This document shows, one piece after another, positions 45,088-53,172 of a stretch of DNA of 64,000 nt (its first letter is position 1; every line of letters begins with the position of its first letter). This stretch comes from Nostoc sp. FACHB-973. Its GTDB lineage: Bacteria; Cyanobacteriota; Cyanobacteriia; Cyanobacteriales; Nostocaceae. A program made the position numbers and the translations under genes. The DNA lies in NCBI RefSeq assembly GCF_014698115.1, contig NZ_JACJSJ010000042.1:1-64000 (forward strand), written 5' to 3'. The notes under the pieces are model-generated. The model was not told where the DNA came from and did no database searches. It saw only the letters and a list, made by a program, of their open reading frames with translations.

Positions 45088-45858
45088 ATGGGAAATTCCG
45101 CAGATTTACCGTCTATTTACGCAGATAAGCCGATTGAATTAGCACCTGCTAAAATTATCACCTCGTTCCCGGTCAATACTTTTTTGGAAAATCTAGCGAT
45201 ACCTGCGGCGGGCTACGCCTACGCATCAGATGGCACAATTTTTGTAAGTAATCATGAGGTCGGCGAGATTGTTAGCATTACCCCAGATGGCAATCAGCAA
45301 ATTCATGCCACTGTTGAAGGCAAAGTAAGTGGTCTTGCTTTCACTACCAACGGCGATCTGGTGGCAACAGGCTGGAATGGTGATTCTATACCCGTCGTTT
45401 CTCTAGTTAAAAGTGATGGCACGGTGGAAACGTTGCTGACACTGCCAGACGCAATATTTCTCAATGGCATCACTCCACTTTCTGGCACTCAGTATTTGAC
45501 AGCAGATTCCTATCGTGGTGCAATCTGGCTGATTGATGTTGCTCAACCCAGTGGATCAATTTGGCTAGAACATCCAATGCTTGCTCGTAGCAATTCGGAG
45601 AGCGTGTTTCCTGCTGCTAATGGCTTGAAGCGTTTTGGTGATTTCCTCTACGTTTCAAATACGGAAAAAATGTTGCTGTTGCGGATTCCTATTGATAGTA
45701 CTAATAAACCAGGTGAGCCGGAAATTTTTGTTGAGCAGACCAATATTTGTCACTTAAAGGATAATGTGGCCGTTTTTAAAGCATACAGTGGCCGCAGGAC
45801 AGAACCTATGACACAAGCGTATTTGAAAGAATTGAATGCGATCGCTTCTAAAGTATAG
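45088..45858 (+). pseudogene. SMP-30/gluconolactonase-like gene, 3' end replaced by an IS remnant
   Basis: 256 codons. Residues 1-220 show a beta-propeller pattern (ASDGTIFVSNHEVGEI, GKVSGLAFTTNGDLVATGW, LNGITPL, ANGLKRFGDFLYVSNT) as in SMP-30-like lactonases of about 300 residues. At FVEQTNI (base 45746) the sequence enters an IS-like remnant, so the last about 37 residues (from CHLKDN) are not from the propeller. The final blade is missing and activity is doubtful. Confidence 0.7.
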
Positions 45859-45951
45859 CGAAAGTAGGGCGACAGAAAAATAAGCATTCCAGCTTTTTAG
45901 GGCGGCCACATTATCCTTTAATTCCGGCCATCTTTTCCTTTAAGTGACAAA
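45746..45951. mobile_element. Remnant IS with 16-bp terminal inverted repeats
   Basis: TTTGTCACTTAAAGGA at 45746-45761 and its exact complement TCCTTTAAGTGACAAA at 45936-45951. Internal ATAATGTGGCCG and CGGCCACATTAT also pair, and a short frame MTQAYLKELNAIASKV may be the start of a transposase. The repeat-rich ends resemble IS21-type insertion sequences. No clear target duplication. It cuts the lactonase-like gene and lies 15 bases before the microviridin precursor start. Confidence 0.65.
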
Positions 45952-45965
45952 ACAAACCAGAAGAT

Positions 45966-46226
45966 TTGAATTCACAAGCAGTACCATTCTTTGCCCGATT
46001 CTTGGAAGGGCAAAGCTTTGAAGACCTTTCTGATGAAGAATCAGAAGGCTTTAGCGGTGGTGGATGCACAAGCAAGAAGAATGATGAACTTGTCCAAACC
46101 TTGAAGTTTCCATCTGATCAAGAAGATGGAGTAACCAAGAAGTATCCTTCTGATAATGACGAGTACGCTGTTACTCAGAAGTACCCTTCAGATGGTGATG
46201 ACACTTCGCCGATTTTACCTGCATAG
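45966..46226 (+). CDS. mdnA: Microviridin (graspetide) precursor with three cores
   Basis: 86 residues from a TTG codon at 45966; no ATG is available because an in-frame stop lies in the IS remnant just upstream. Leader PFFARFLEGQ (7-16) is the microviridin recognition helix, followed by LSDEE and GGGC. Three cores follow: TLKFPSDQED (45-54), TKKYPSDNDEY (57-67) and TQKYPSDGDD (70-79), each with the TxKxPSD motif. The ATP-grasp ligases encoded downstream would form lactones (Thr and Ser to acidic side chains) and a lactam (Lys to acid). Products of this family usually inhibit serine proteases. The IS next door may have removed its natural start and promoter. Confidence 0.9.
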   Translation: MNSQAVPFFARFLEGQSFEDLSDEESEGFSGGGCTSKKNDELVQTLKFPSDQEDGVTKKYPSDNDEYAVTQKYPSDGDDTSPILPA

Positions 46227-46592
46227 CTACATAGTTTTGAGTACACCAGAGATGCAGTTTTAAAAACTATTGTCAGAATAAAAATACTGTTAGTTTTGCC
46301 AACTCCATCTAGGGGTTGGCTTCCCATTAAAATAATTCGTAATGGGCAACTCTTAGAGACGCTAAACGCGAACGCCCCGCTACGCTAACGTAATTCGTAA
46401 TACTCGCCTTTGGCGAGAAGCAAGCTACGTAATTCGTAATTAAGTTTTGCAACTGCGATTTAGAAAGAGTCAGATAAACTTGCCGCTTGTTAGTTGCTCT
46501 TTACTTAAGCCCCCATAATTAGTTAAAGTTAATTTCAAGTTTTTGAAAATTTTGTTTTCTCAATAGTTGCAAAAACCGAATGAAGAGATTTT
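46227..46592. repeat. Intergenic region with dispersed repeat element, copy B
   Basis: No gene. Bases 46325-46525 match the element at 33317-33465 in block order (AATTCGTAAT, GCCCCGCT, GTTTTG, GATTTA, GCTTG-TAG-GCTCTT, ACTTAA-CCCCCAT). It lies between the precursor and ligase genes. A palindrome CTCGCCTTTGGCGAG is near 46404. Confidence 0.6.
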
Positions 46593-47609
46593 ATGCACCT
46601 TGAGCGTGATGTGGTTTTATTAATTACCCACAGTGGTGATTTCTTCACAATAGATAGAGTTGCAGAGGCGGTATCAAAACGAGGGGCACAGCCATTTCGC
46701 CTTGATACTGATCAGTTTCCGCTCGCAGTCCAACTCCAGGCTAATTTCAGTAACTCTGGTAGCAATCATACACTGAAATATGGCGATGTCTTACGACAAG
46801 CTGCTCCGCATCTACGCTCCCTCAACAGCGAGCAAGTGCAAGCAGTATGGATGCGGCGTATTTGGCAACCCGATCTCGGTAAAGAATTGGCTCCCCAATT
46901 TCAAGCAGCCTGTTCTAGTGAATCACTTGCAGTTTTAGATGGCTTTTGGGACAGCATGAGGGGAGCTAGGTGGGTGGATGATTTACACCGGATAAGTGCA
47001 GCTGAAAACAAGTTACGCCAACTGCGGGTTGCATCGGAAGTAGGTCTTATCATACCTCAGACTCTCGTCACCAACAATCCTCAAGAAGCACGAGAATTTT
47101 TCCAGCAAGTTAAGGGGAAAATGATTGTCAAGCTGCTCAGACCTCTTTCTTATGGTATGCAAGCCTCCTCTTTTTTTATGTATACCAGTGCTGTTAAAGA
47201 AGAAGATTTACTTGATGCTGAAACACTGCGCTATTGTCCAGTTGTATTTCAAGAACAAATCCCCAAACACCAAGAATTACGGGCAGTGTATGTAAATGGT
47301 AATCTCTTTGTGGGGGCGCTAGATGCGTCTGAGTATGCAGCATCCACCCAGGATTGGCGACGTGATACAAAAGAGGTTATTACCTGGCAACCATATCAAT
47401 TACCTGATAAACTAATCCGTTGTTTGGATGCTTTTATGGCTAGGTTTGGACTGGTTTTTGGAGCATTTGACTTCATTAAAACGCCATCGGGAGAATATGT
47501 TTTTTTAGAAATTAATCCTACAGGAGAGTGGGGGATGCTGGAGAGAGATTTGGACTATCCGATCGCAGATGCGATCGCATCTGCACTACTTTCAACTAGG
47601 GTATTTTGA
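46593..47609 (+). CDS. mdnB: Microviridin ATP-grasp ligase, MdnB/MvdC-type (lactam-forming)
   Basis: 338 residues, full length for the family. The N-terminal ITHSGDFFTIDRVAEAV and RLDTDQFP, central MIVKLLRPLSYG and C-terminal FLEINPTGEWGMLERDL are family hallmarks. The PTGEWGMLE ending is of the type I recall for MdnB/MvdC, which installs the lactam after the lactones are made. It uses ATP to activate acidic side chains of the precursor core. It is followed closely by the second ligase. The assignment to B rather than C rests on comparing the C-terminal signature and N-terminus. Confidence 0.85.
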   Translation: MHLERDVVLLITHSGDFFTIDRVAEAVSKRGAQPFRLDTDQFPLAVQLQANFSNSGSNHTLKYGDVLRQAAPHLRSLNSEQVQAVWMRRIWQPDLGKELAPQFQAACSSESLAVLDGFWDSMRGARWVDDLHRISAAENKLRQLRVASEVGLIIPQTLVTNNPQEAREFFQQVKGKMIVKLLRPLSYGMQASSFFMYTSAVKEEDLLDAETLRYCPVVFQEQIPKHQELRAVYVNGNLFVGALDASEYAASTQDWRRDTKEVITWQPYQLPDKLIRCLDAFMARFGLVFGAFDFIKTPSGEYVFLEINPTGEWGMLERDLDYPIADAIASALLSTRVF

Positions 47610-47633
47610 ATTTTGAATTCGGAGCGAAGCAAC

Positions 47634-48623
47634 GTGACTGTTTTAATTATTACTCACAGCCAAGACAACGAAAGTATTCCTCTAGTTATCCAAGCAATTG
47701 AAGCCCAAGGAAAGAAAGCATTTCGTTTTGACACAGACCGATTTCCCACAGAAATGCAGTTAGATGTTTACTATGGTAAAACCGAAAGAGTTACTCTGAG
47801 CGTTGATGACCAAATATTAGATTTGAATGAAGTATCAGCAGTTTGGTATCGGCGGATTGCAATTGGATCAAAAATTCCTGACTCAATGGATAAGCAACTC
47901 AGACAAGCCTCAATGAAAGAATCTCGCATCACTATTGAGGGAATGATTGCCAGTATCAACGGGTTTCATCTCGACCCTCTGCCAAATATTCGCCAAGCCG
48001 AAAATAAGCAGTTGCAATTACAAATAGCCCGAAAGCTAGGTCTAGATACGCCACGCACCCTAACTACAAATAATCCAGTGGCAGTGAAGCAATTCGCCCA
48101 AGAATGTCACCAAGGAATAATTACAAAAATGCTCTCTTCCTTCGCTATTTACGATGAACAAGGACGAGAAAAAGTTGTGTTTACAAATCCAATTTCATCT
48201 GAGGATCTAGACAACCTTGATGGATTAAATTTCTGTCCAATGACATTTCAGGAGAAAATTCCTAAGGCATTGGAATTACGGACAATTATTGTAGGTAAGC
48301 GCGTACTGACCGCTGCGGTTGACTCTCAAGCTTTGGATAAAGCACGTTACGATTGGCGAAAACAGGGAGTCGCTTTACTCAATGCTTGGGAAACATACAC
48401 TTTGCCCGGAGATGTCGAAGAAAAATTGCTCAAACTCATGGCACAATTCTGTTTAAACTACGGAGCTATTGATATTATTTTGACTCCTGATGGTCGTTAT
48501 ATATTCCTTGAAGTCAATCCAGTGGGCGAGTTCTTCTGGCTGGAACGCTGTCCTGGCTTACCGATTTCGGAAGCGCTCGCGGAGGTTTTAAATAATTCAG
48601 CTAATCATAATAATCACAGTTGA
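47634..48623 (+). CDS. mdnC: Microviridin ATP-grasp ligase, MdnC/MvdD-type (lactone-forming)
   Basis: 329 residues from the GTG at 47634, chosen because GGAG lies nine bases upstream and the protein then starts MTVLIITHSQDNES, which matches the known MdnC start pattern. The DNESIPLVI and RFDTDRFPTE blocks and the C-terminal FLEVNPVGEFFWLE are of the MdnC/MvdD type, which forms the two omega-ester bonds. It binds the PFFARF leader helix of the precursor. Co-transcribed with mdnB (24 bases apart). Confidence 0.88.
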   Translation: MTVLIITHSQDNESIPLVIQAIEAQGKKAFRFDTDRFPTEMQLDVYYGKTERVTLSVDDQILDLNEVSAVWYRRIAIGSKIPDSMDKQLRQASMKESRITIEGMIASINGFHLDPLPNIRQAENKQLQLQIARKLGLDTPRTLTTNNPVAVKQFAQECHQGIITKMLSSFAIYDEQGREKVVFTNPISSEDLDNLDGLNFCPMTFQEKIPKALELRTIIVGKRVLTAAVDSQALDKARYDWRKQGVALLNAWETYTLPGDVEEKLLKLMAQFCLNYGAIDIILTPDGRYIFLEVNPVGEFFWLERCPGLPISEALAEVLNNSANHNNHS

Positions 48624-48639
48624 AGTAGTGAATTTAAAA

Positions 48640-50151
48640 ATGGCTGATGCAAACTTACCTTCACCTGATGCTTCTTACCCCAACCGAGAGAAGGTAACTA
48701 ATCCAGACTTTCTCCGCCCAGCTACACCTAATGAATTCTTGCCCCCCATTAGTAACTGGACAACTATCGGCGGCATAGTTCTCCTGATCATCTTTGCTGC
48801 TAGCATTATCCTGGCAAGCGTTCTTAAATATAAAATTACAGTCAAAGTCTCGGCGAGTGTTCGCCCTGCTGGAGAACTGCGCCTAGTACAAGCAGCAACA
48901 GAAGGAATGATTAAAAGTATTGCTGTGCAGGTAAATCAGCCAGTGAAAAAAGGAGATGTGATCGCTCTGGTAGATGATAATCGTCTTCAGACTCAAAAAA
49001 GCCAACTGCAAACGAATATTCGGCAAGCTAAACTGCAACTATCTCAACTTGATGCCCAAATTCTGGCTTTAGATGGGCAAATAGCAGCAGAAAGCGATCG
49101 TGCCAGCCGAGTGATTGTCTCAGCAAAAGCTGAACTTAATCGCAGTCAACGCGACATCCAAGACAAGCGAATCACCTCAATTGCCCAAGTTAGGGAAGCT
49201 AAAGCCGATTTCAGGCAAGCTCAGAAGGAATTACAAAAAGCTCAAACACATTTAAAATCAGCAATAGCGAATTTCAAGTCTAGCGATGCTTCCTTAAGGG
49301 CAGCAAAAGCCAAGCGAGACAGATATCAACCTTTACTCCAAACTGGATCGATTTCTCAAGATCAATTCCAAGAAGTGCAGCTAGCTGTTGAACAACAAGA
49401 ACAACTCTTAGAATCTCAAAAAGCTAATGTAGAAGAACAACAACAAGCAATCCAACAACAACAACTTGCAGTAGAAGCAGCAACAGCGAGACTACAAAGC
49501 ACTTTTGTTAATCTCAATCCTAGCGATGCTAATGTGGCAATTTCTCAAGAGAAAATTGCTGCTGAAAGTGCTACAGGTAAAGTCAGTTTGGGAAAATTAA
49601 ATCAAGAACGAGAGCAATTATTACAACAACAAGTAGAAATTCAAAAGCAATTTAGCCGCGATCAACAAGAACTTCAACAAATTCTCCGAGACATTGCAAA
49701 TACAGTGATTCGGGCTTCGGCATCTGGTATTATCCAGGAATTAAGTTTGCGTAATCCTTCCCAAGTCTTGCGTTCTGGTGATATTGTTGCTCAAATTTCT
49801 CCCAATGATTCACCTTTAATAATTAAGGCATTAGTGCCATCTCAAGATATCCGCAAAGTCAAAGCAGGTCAAGAAGTACAACTGCGAGTTTCAGGTTGTT
49901 CCTATACTGAATATGGAACTCTCAAAGGCAAAGTCAGTGCTATTTCTCCCGATGCGATAGCGTCTGAAAATAAAGATAAAAATGCTGGGAATTACGATGT
50001 AACTATCCAGCCCGAAAAGCTAGTATTAAGTGTTGGCGATCACCAGTGTACAATTCAATCTGGCATGGAAGGCAGAGCAGACATTATTTCTTCTCAAGAA
50101 ACAGTGCTACAGTTTATCCTTAGAAAAGCAAGACTTTTAACAGATTTATGA
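48640..50151 (+). CDS. HlyD-type membrane fusion protein (export subunit)
   Basis: 503 residues from the ATG at 48640 (a GTG at 48628 is an alternative). One membrane segment (about 42-66), then a biotinyl-lipoyl-like half motif (GMIKSIAVQVNQPVKKGDVIALVDDN), a long coiled coil (about 115-355, Gln-rich) and the second lipoyl half plus beta-barrel (NTVIRASASGIIQEL onward). HlyD adaptors join an inner-membrane transporter to the outer membrane and are found in many graspetide clusters. The partner peptidase-containing ABC transporter is absent here, so export must use a transporter encoded elsewhere or the cluster is truncated. Confidence 0.85.
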   Translation: MADANLPSPDASYPNREKVTNPDFLRPATPNEFLPPISNWTTIGGIVLLIIFAASIILASVLKYKITVKVSASVRPAGELRLVQAATEGMIKSIAVQVNQPVKKGDVIALVDDNRLQTQKSQLQTNIRQAKLQLSQLDAQILALDGQIAAESDRASRVIVSAKAELNRSQRDIQDKRITSIAQVREAKADFRQAQKELQKAQTHLKSAIANFKSSDASLRAAKAKRDRYQPLLQTGSISQDQFQEVQLAVEQQEQLLESQKANVEEQQQAIQQQQLAVEAATARLQSTFVNLNPSDANVAISQEKIAAESATGKVSLGKLNQEREQLLQQQVEIQKQFSRDQQELQQILRDIANTVIRASASGIIQELSLRNPSQVLRSGDIVAQISPNDSPLIIKALVPSQDIRKVKAGQEVQLRVSGCSYTEYGTLKGKVSAISPDAIASENKDKNAGNYDVTIQPEKLVLSVGDHQCTIQSGMEGRADIISSQETVLQFILRKARLLTDL

Positions 50152-50178
50152 TCAGTTAAGGTAAGAGACACGATGAAC

Positions 50179-50217
50179 CGCCGTCAAGACGAAAGAAGGA
50201 TTATTGTCTTGACGGCG
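50179..50217 (+). terminator. 12-bp perfect hairpin after the microviridin cluster
   Basis: CGCCGTCAAGAC and its complement GTCTTGACGGCG separated by 15 bases, 28 bases after the HlyD stop. No U-tract follows, so it may be an mRNA-stabilising or bidirectional terminator element. The following bases to 50349 are without a gene. Confidence 0.55.
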
Positions 50218-50349
50218 ATTCATCGCATCTTTATGAGAATTTATCGCGTCTTTATGATCTAGAATTTTCATCAAAAAACCTTAACCGAACTGTATTGAAC
50301 AAACATCGCTTGACTTACGCACTATAGAAGCAGCAGTCCCATACTTCCC

Positions 50350-50640
50350 TTACAACTCAAAATCAAGAGTGAAGGTTTGGTCATCAGAATCCTCTTGGTT
50401 TTCGATAGTAGATGGCTCTTGAGTCATTGAAGGAAGTTTGTTATCTTCAGTATTAATCGGCATGAAAGCTACTTGTTGTGTGGGAAATGTACCCTTCCTG
50501 AAAGCAAAATAACAATCAATAATAAAGTAAAGCGTCTCTAGGTAACTCTTGCCTAGTTGCTGTGATTCGGCAAATATCCGCTCTCGGTAGCTATCTTTGA
50601 TCCGAACTTTTTCTGGGGTTAAGTCAAGTTTGTCTGCCAT
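50350..50640 (-). CDS. Small ParR-like adaptor candidate
   Basis: 96 residues directly after the actin-like gene (two-base gap). The N-terminal half (PEKVRIKDSYRERIFAESQQ, then LGKSYLETLYFIIDCYFAFR) could form a strand-helix-helix DNA-binding unit like ParR. The C-terminal half is acidic and disordered, ending TFTLDFEL. ParR proteins bind the centromere and cap ParM filaments. The call rests on size, partner and operon position. The tail resembles other acidic-hydrophobic ends in this plasmid. Confidence 0.55.
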   Translation of the reverse strand: MADKLDLTPEKVRIKDSYRERIFAESQQLGKSYLETLYFIIDCYFAFRKGTFPTQQVAFMPINTEDNKLPSMTQEPSTIENQEDSDDQTFTLDFEL

Positions 50641-50642
50641 TG

Positions 50643-51605
50643 TTATAACTTAAGAGATATAGATGCTGGATTCTTACTGCTGATGGTTTTTGCCATTTCT
50701 AGAAGCCCAAAGACATTGGCTTCCACCGGGTTGTCCAGGATTTTGAAGCCATTCTTTTCTAACAATTTTTTAAATCCTGGTAAAAGGCAGCCTCCACCAA
50801 TCGCCCAGATTTCATCCCCTTGGTGTTTGGCATCAAGCGTGAGATTCACCACTTTCTTCAAGTATTTTTCATACCAATCTTTCAAACAAGCGCTGTATAT
50901 ATCTTTGATATCAATGTCACGGCTGTATCGGGTATGCCCCATCTCTAGACAAAATCGGATTTTGGAAGCATCCCCAATTTTTCCCCCATTTAGATGTTTC
51001 ATCTTTTGGGAGATATCATCGATGAGAACTTCTACACCAATGGGGTAGGCAGTATGAACTTCTCGTTGACCCCGGTTGTAACGAGAATACAGGGTCGTAC
51101 CATTGCCAAAATCTAATATGGTTAGCTTTTTCGGTAGTGGATGCCCGAATAATGCACCCATCCCCTCTAGCACAACTTTCAGGACTTCTACTTTTACTTC
51201 TGATTGCTTGCCAGCAAGTATTGGCTGATATTCTCCATTGAGTACTTTTTGTAGTTCATTAGCCAGAGCAACATCATGTAAACTGACGACTAATTTTAAG
51301 TGCCAAGCCTTACGGTGTGGTAGATGTGCCAATGCACCCAATAAAGTCAACAATGCGTTGTTGACTTTGTTTTCATTATTGTCTGTGTTGCGGTCAAAAT
51401 AATTTCCTGTCCGGTAAGCAGACTCTCCAACTGTGTAAGCACTACCGTTAAAAACTACACGCCCTGGAACATCTTCCATGTCGGCATTGGTTATATAGCT
51501 GGGGACACGAACTACTTCAAAGCCATCGACTAAAAGTTTGAGACTTCCGTAACCGTTATCGAAACCCGCAGGAAAAATTTTTTGCAATGTGTGAATGTTT
51601 GACAT
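50643..51605 (-). CDS. Second actin-like (ParM/Alp-type) protein
   Basis: 320 residues from the ATG at 51605 (a GTG at 51623 is an alternative). Phosphate-1-like FDNGYGSLKLLVD, phosphate-2 ILDFGNGTTLYSRYNRG and adenosine motif IWAIGGGCLLPG indicate the actin fold. It resembles plasmid/archaeal-type ParM proteins with the motif 'DxGyg..K'. Together with the ParR-like gene and a repeat-rich upstream region it forms a likely type II partition cassette. It differs clearly from the actin-like protein at 33594. Confidence 0.8.
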   Translation of the reverse strand: MSNIHTLQKIFPAGFDNGYGSLKLLVDGFEVVRVPSYITNADMEDVPGRVVFNGSAYTVGESAYRTGNYFDRNTDNNENKVNNALLTLLGALAHLPHRKAWHLKLVVSLHDVALANELQKVLNGEYQPILAGKQSEVKVEVLKVVLEGMGALFGHPLPKKLTILDFGNGTTLYSRYNRGQREVHTAYPIGVEVLIDDISQKMKHLNGGKIGDASKIRFCLEMGHTRYSRDIDIKDIYSACLKDWYEKYLKKVVNLTLDAKHQGDEIWAIGGGCLLPGFKKLLEKNGFKILDNPVEANVFGLLEMAKTISSKNPASISLKL

Positions 51606-51699
51606 AGGCTCTAAGTAATACACTTTAAGTTGTGAAAATTATCTGTTCAAGTGATCTGCAAGAGCAAGAGAAAGAAGAATAAAATAACTTCACCTTCTT

Positions 51700-51880
51700 T
51701 TCCTAATCTCAAGAGTTTATCATAACCTCTTGGGGGCTAAGTGGGGTACAAAATGTTAATTAGTCAAATATACCCCATTTAGCACCTATATACACCCTAT
51801 ATAGGGGTCAAAATATCCCAAAAGTCCTGAGATATTGTTGGGGTATATATAGCCCCCATATAGCCCCCAATAGGATTTTT
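51700..51880. repeat. Repeat cluster upstream of the actin-like gene, presumptive centromere
   Basis: IR GCTAAGTGGGGTA (51736-51748) and TACCCCATTTAGC (51771-51783) with one mismatch, perfect palindrome CCCTATATAGGG (51795-51806), and an exact tandem pair of TATAGCCCCCA (51848-51858 and 51859-51869). G/C-run repeats in an AT-rich background directly before a parM-like gene are the usual layout of a centromere/operator. Confidence 0.6.
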
Positions 51881-51975
51881 TGAAATCTTTTTTATCAACG
51901 CAGCAGAAATTAAATTAGATCATTTTTGACTCTTTGATTTATACTTTACTGTCAATAAGATTGTTGAAAAGCAAT

Positions 51976-52119
51976 TCAGTCTTTCACTCTAACTTCTTGC
52001 TGAATACGTAATTTAGGTTTCTCTGCTGGTTTATAAGCAACAAGGTCAAGCTTTGGGCTTTGGTCGTTAGGTTTTGACTGTTGTTTATATGGCTTGGGCG
52101 AACGCTCGGTAGACTTCAT
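51976..52119 (-). CDS. Small basic protein upstream of the actin-like gene
   Basis: 47 residues, with AGGAAAG upstream of the ATG at 52119. Very rich in Lys, Pro and Gln (MKSTERSPKPYKQQSKPNDQ at the start), with no hydrophobic core, ending RVKD. It lies between ParB and the actin-like gene, in the same direction. It may be a DNA-binding accessory or may not be translated. No family known to me. Confidence 0.4.
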   Translation of the reverse strand: MKSTERSPKPYKQQSKPNDQSPKLDLVAYKPAEKPKLRIQQEVRVKD

Positions 52120-52233
52120 CAGAACTTTCTTTCCTGAACTTTAGCAAATGAGTGTATTTTAACTAGCAGTTCACCTTTTAAACATTTTTACTAAGTCACA
52201 GATGAGTTTATGCACTAAAGCGTATAGTTGCCA

Positions 52234-53172
52234 CTATTCATCAGCTTTTCCTACCAACTCTTCTAGTTGAGAGAGTAGTTTATCTAACTTGACTCGTTTG
52301 TTGGGATCATTCCAAACAGATGTTTTTTTTAGTTGTTTTCCAATTTTAGAATATCTCTGAACATAGATTTTACTAGGTAGATTGTCTTGTTCAATGACAT
52401 TGAGTTCCTGGATTTTTTGCTTAATTTCTCTGAAACTCAAGTTTTGGGATACTGCTAGGTTGAGCAAGGTTTTTCGCTGTTCTTCATTTTTAACTTGGGC
52501 GATCGCTCTAGCCTTTGTAAACTCTATTTTACCTTCACGGAGTGCTGTCAAAATATCAATAGGCAGATTTAGCAATGGTAAACGACTGGTACGAAAGGAT
52601 TCTGACGAAAATTTCCCTAACCCAGATAAGACCGATTCGATAACTTGAAGTTGGAGGAAAACGTTTTCCTCCAATTGTTGATGACGGTTTTTTGCGTGAT
52701 TAGCACGATTCAATATAGAACTAACCTCTTCAGTGCTGATCTTGAGTTTGAGTGAAAGAAGCTCAAGAATTGCCTCGGTTTCTTCAATTGGGTTAAGATC
52801 CTCACGTTGAAGGTTTTCTATAAGAGCAATTTGGAGAGCTTGTTGCTCATCTAAGTCTCTAAAAACGACAGGAAGCTCACTCAATCCAATTTCCTGGGCT
52901 GCTCGATATCGCCTTTCTCCAGCAACTAACTCATAAGTTCCATTCTTTAATGGACGAACTAGTAAAGGTTCTAGAATCCCATGATCTTTAATTGATTGGA
53001 CTAATTGAGATTGCTTGTCTGGAGCAAAGTAACGACGGGGTTGCTTGGCAGGAAGTTGAATTTGTTGAATAGATAATGTTTGAGAAGATTCGACACTTTT
53101 TGGATCAGTGATGAATTTTTGGGCAATGGAGGCAGAGAGTCCTTGAGTTAGTGATTGTCTTGGTTTATTCAT
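52234..53172 (-). CDS. parB: ParB/Spo0J-type partition protein
   Basis: 312 residues. ParB-nuclease/CTPase-like N-terminal domain with LVQSIKDHGILEPLLVRPL, VAGERRYRAA and ENLQREDLN (all hallmarks), then a helix-turn-helix region (STEEVSSILNRANHAKN and following) and a charged C-terminal dimerisation part. It loads at parS sites and works with ParA. Overlaps the parA stop by eight bases. Motifs are intact. The parS site was not identified by eye. Confidence 0.92.
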   Translation of the reverse strand: MNKPRQSLTQGLSASIAQKFITDPKSVESSQTLSIQQIQLPAKQPRRYFAPDKQSQLVQSIKDHGILEPLLVRPLKNGTYELVAGERRYRAAQEIGLSELPVVFRDLDEQQALQIALIENLQREDLNPIEETEAILELLSLKLKISTEEVSSILNRANHAKNRHQQLEENVFLQLQVIESVLSGLGKFSSESFRTSRLPLLNLPIDILTALREGKIEFTKARAIAQVKNEEQRKTLLNLAVSQNLSFREIKQKIQELNVIEQDNLPSKIYVQRYSKIGKQLKKTSVWNDPNKRVKLDKLLSQLEELVGKADE

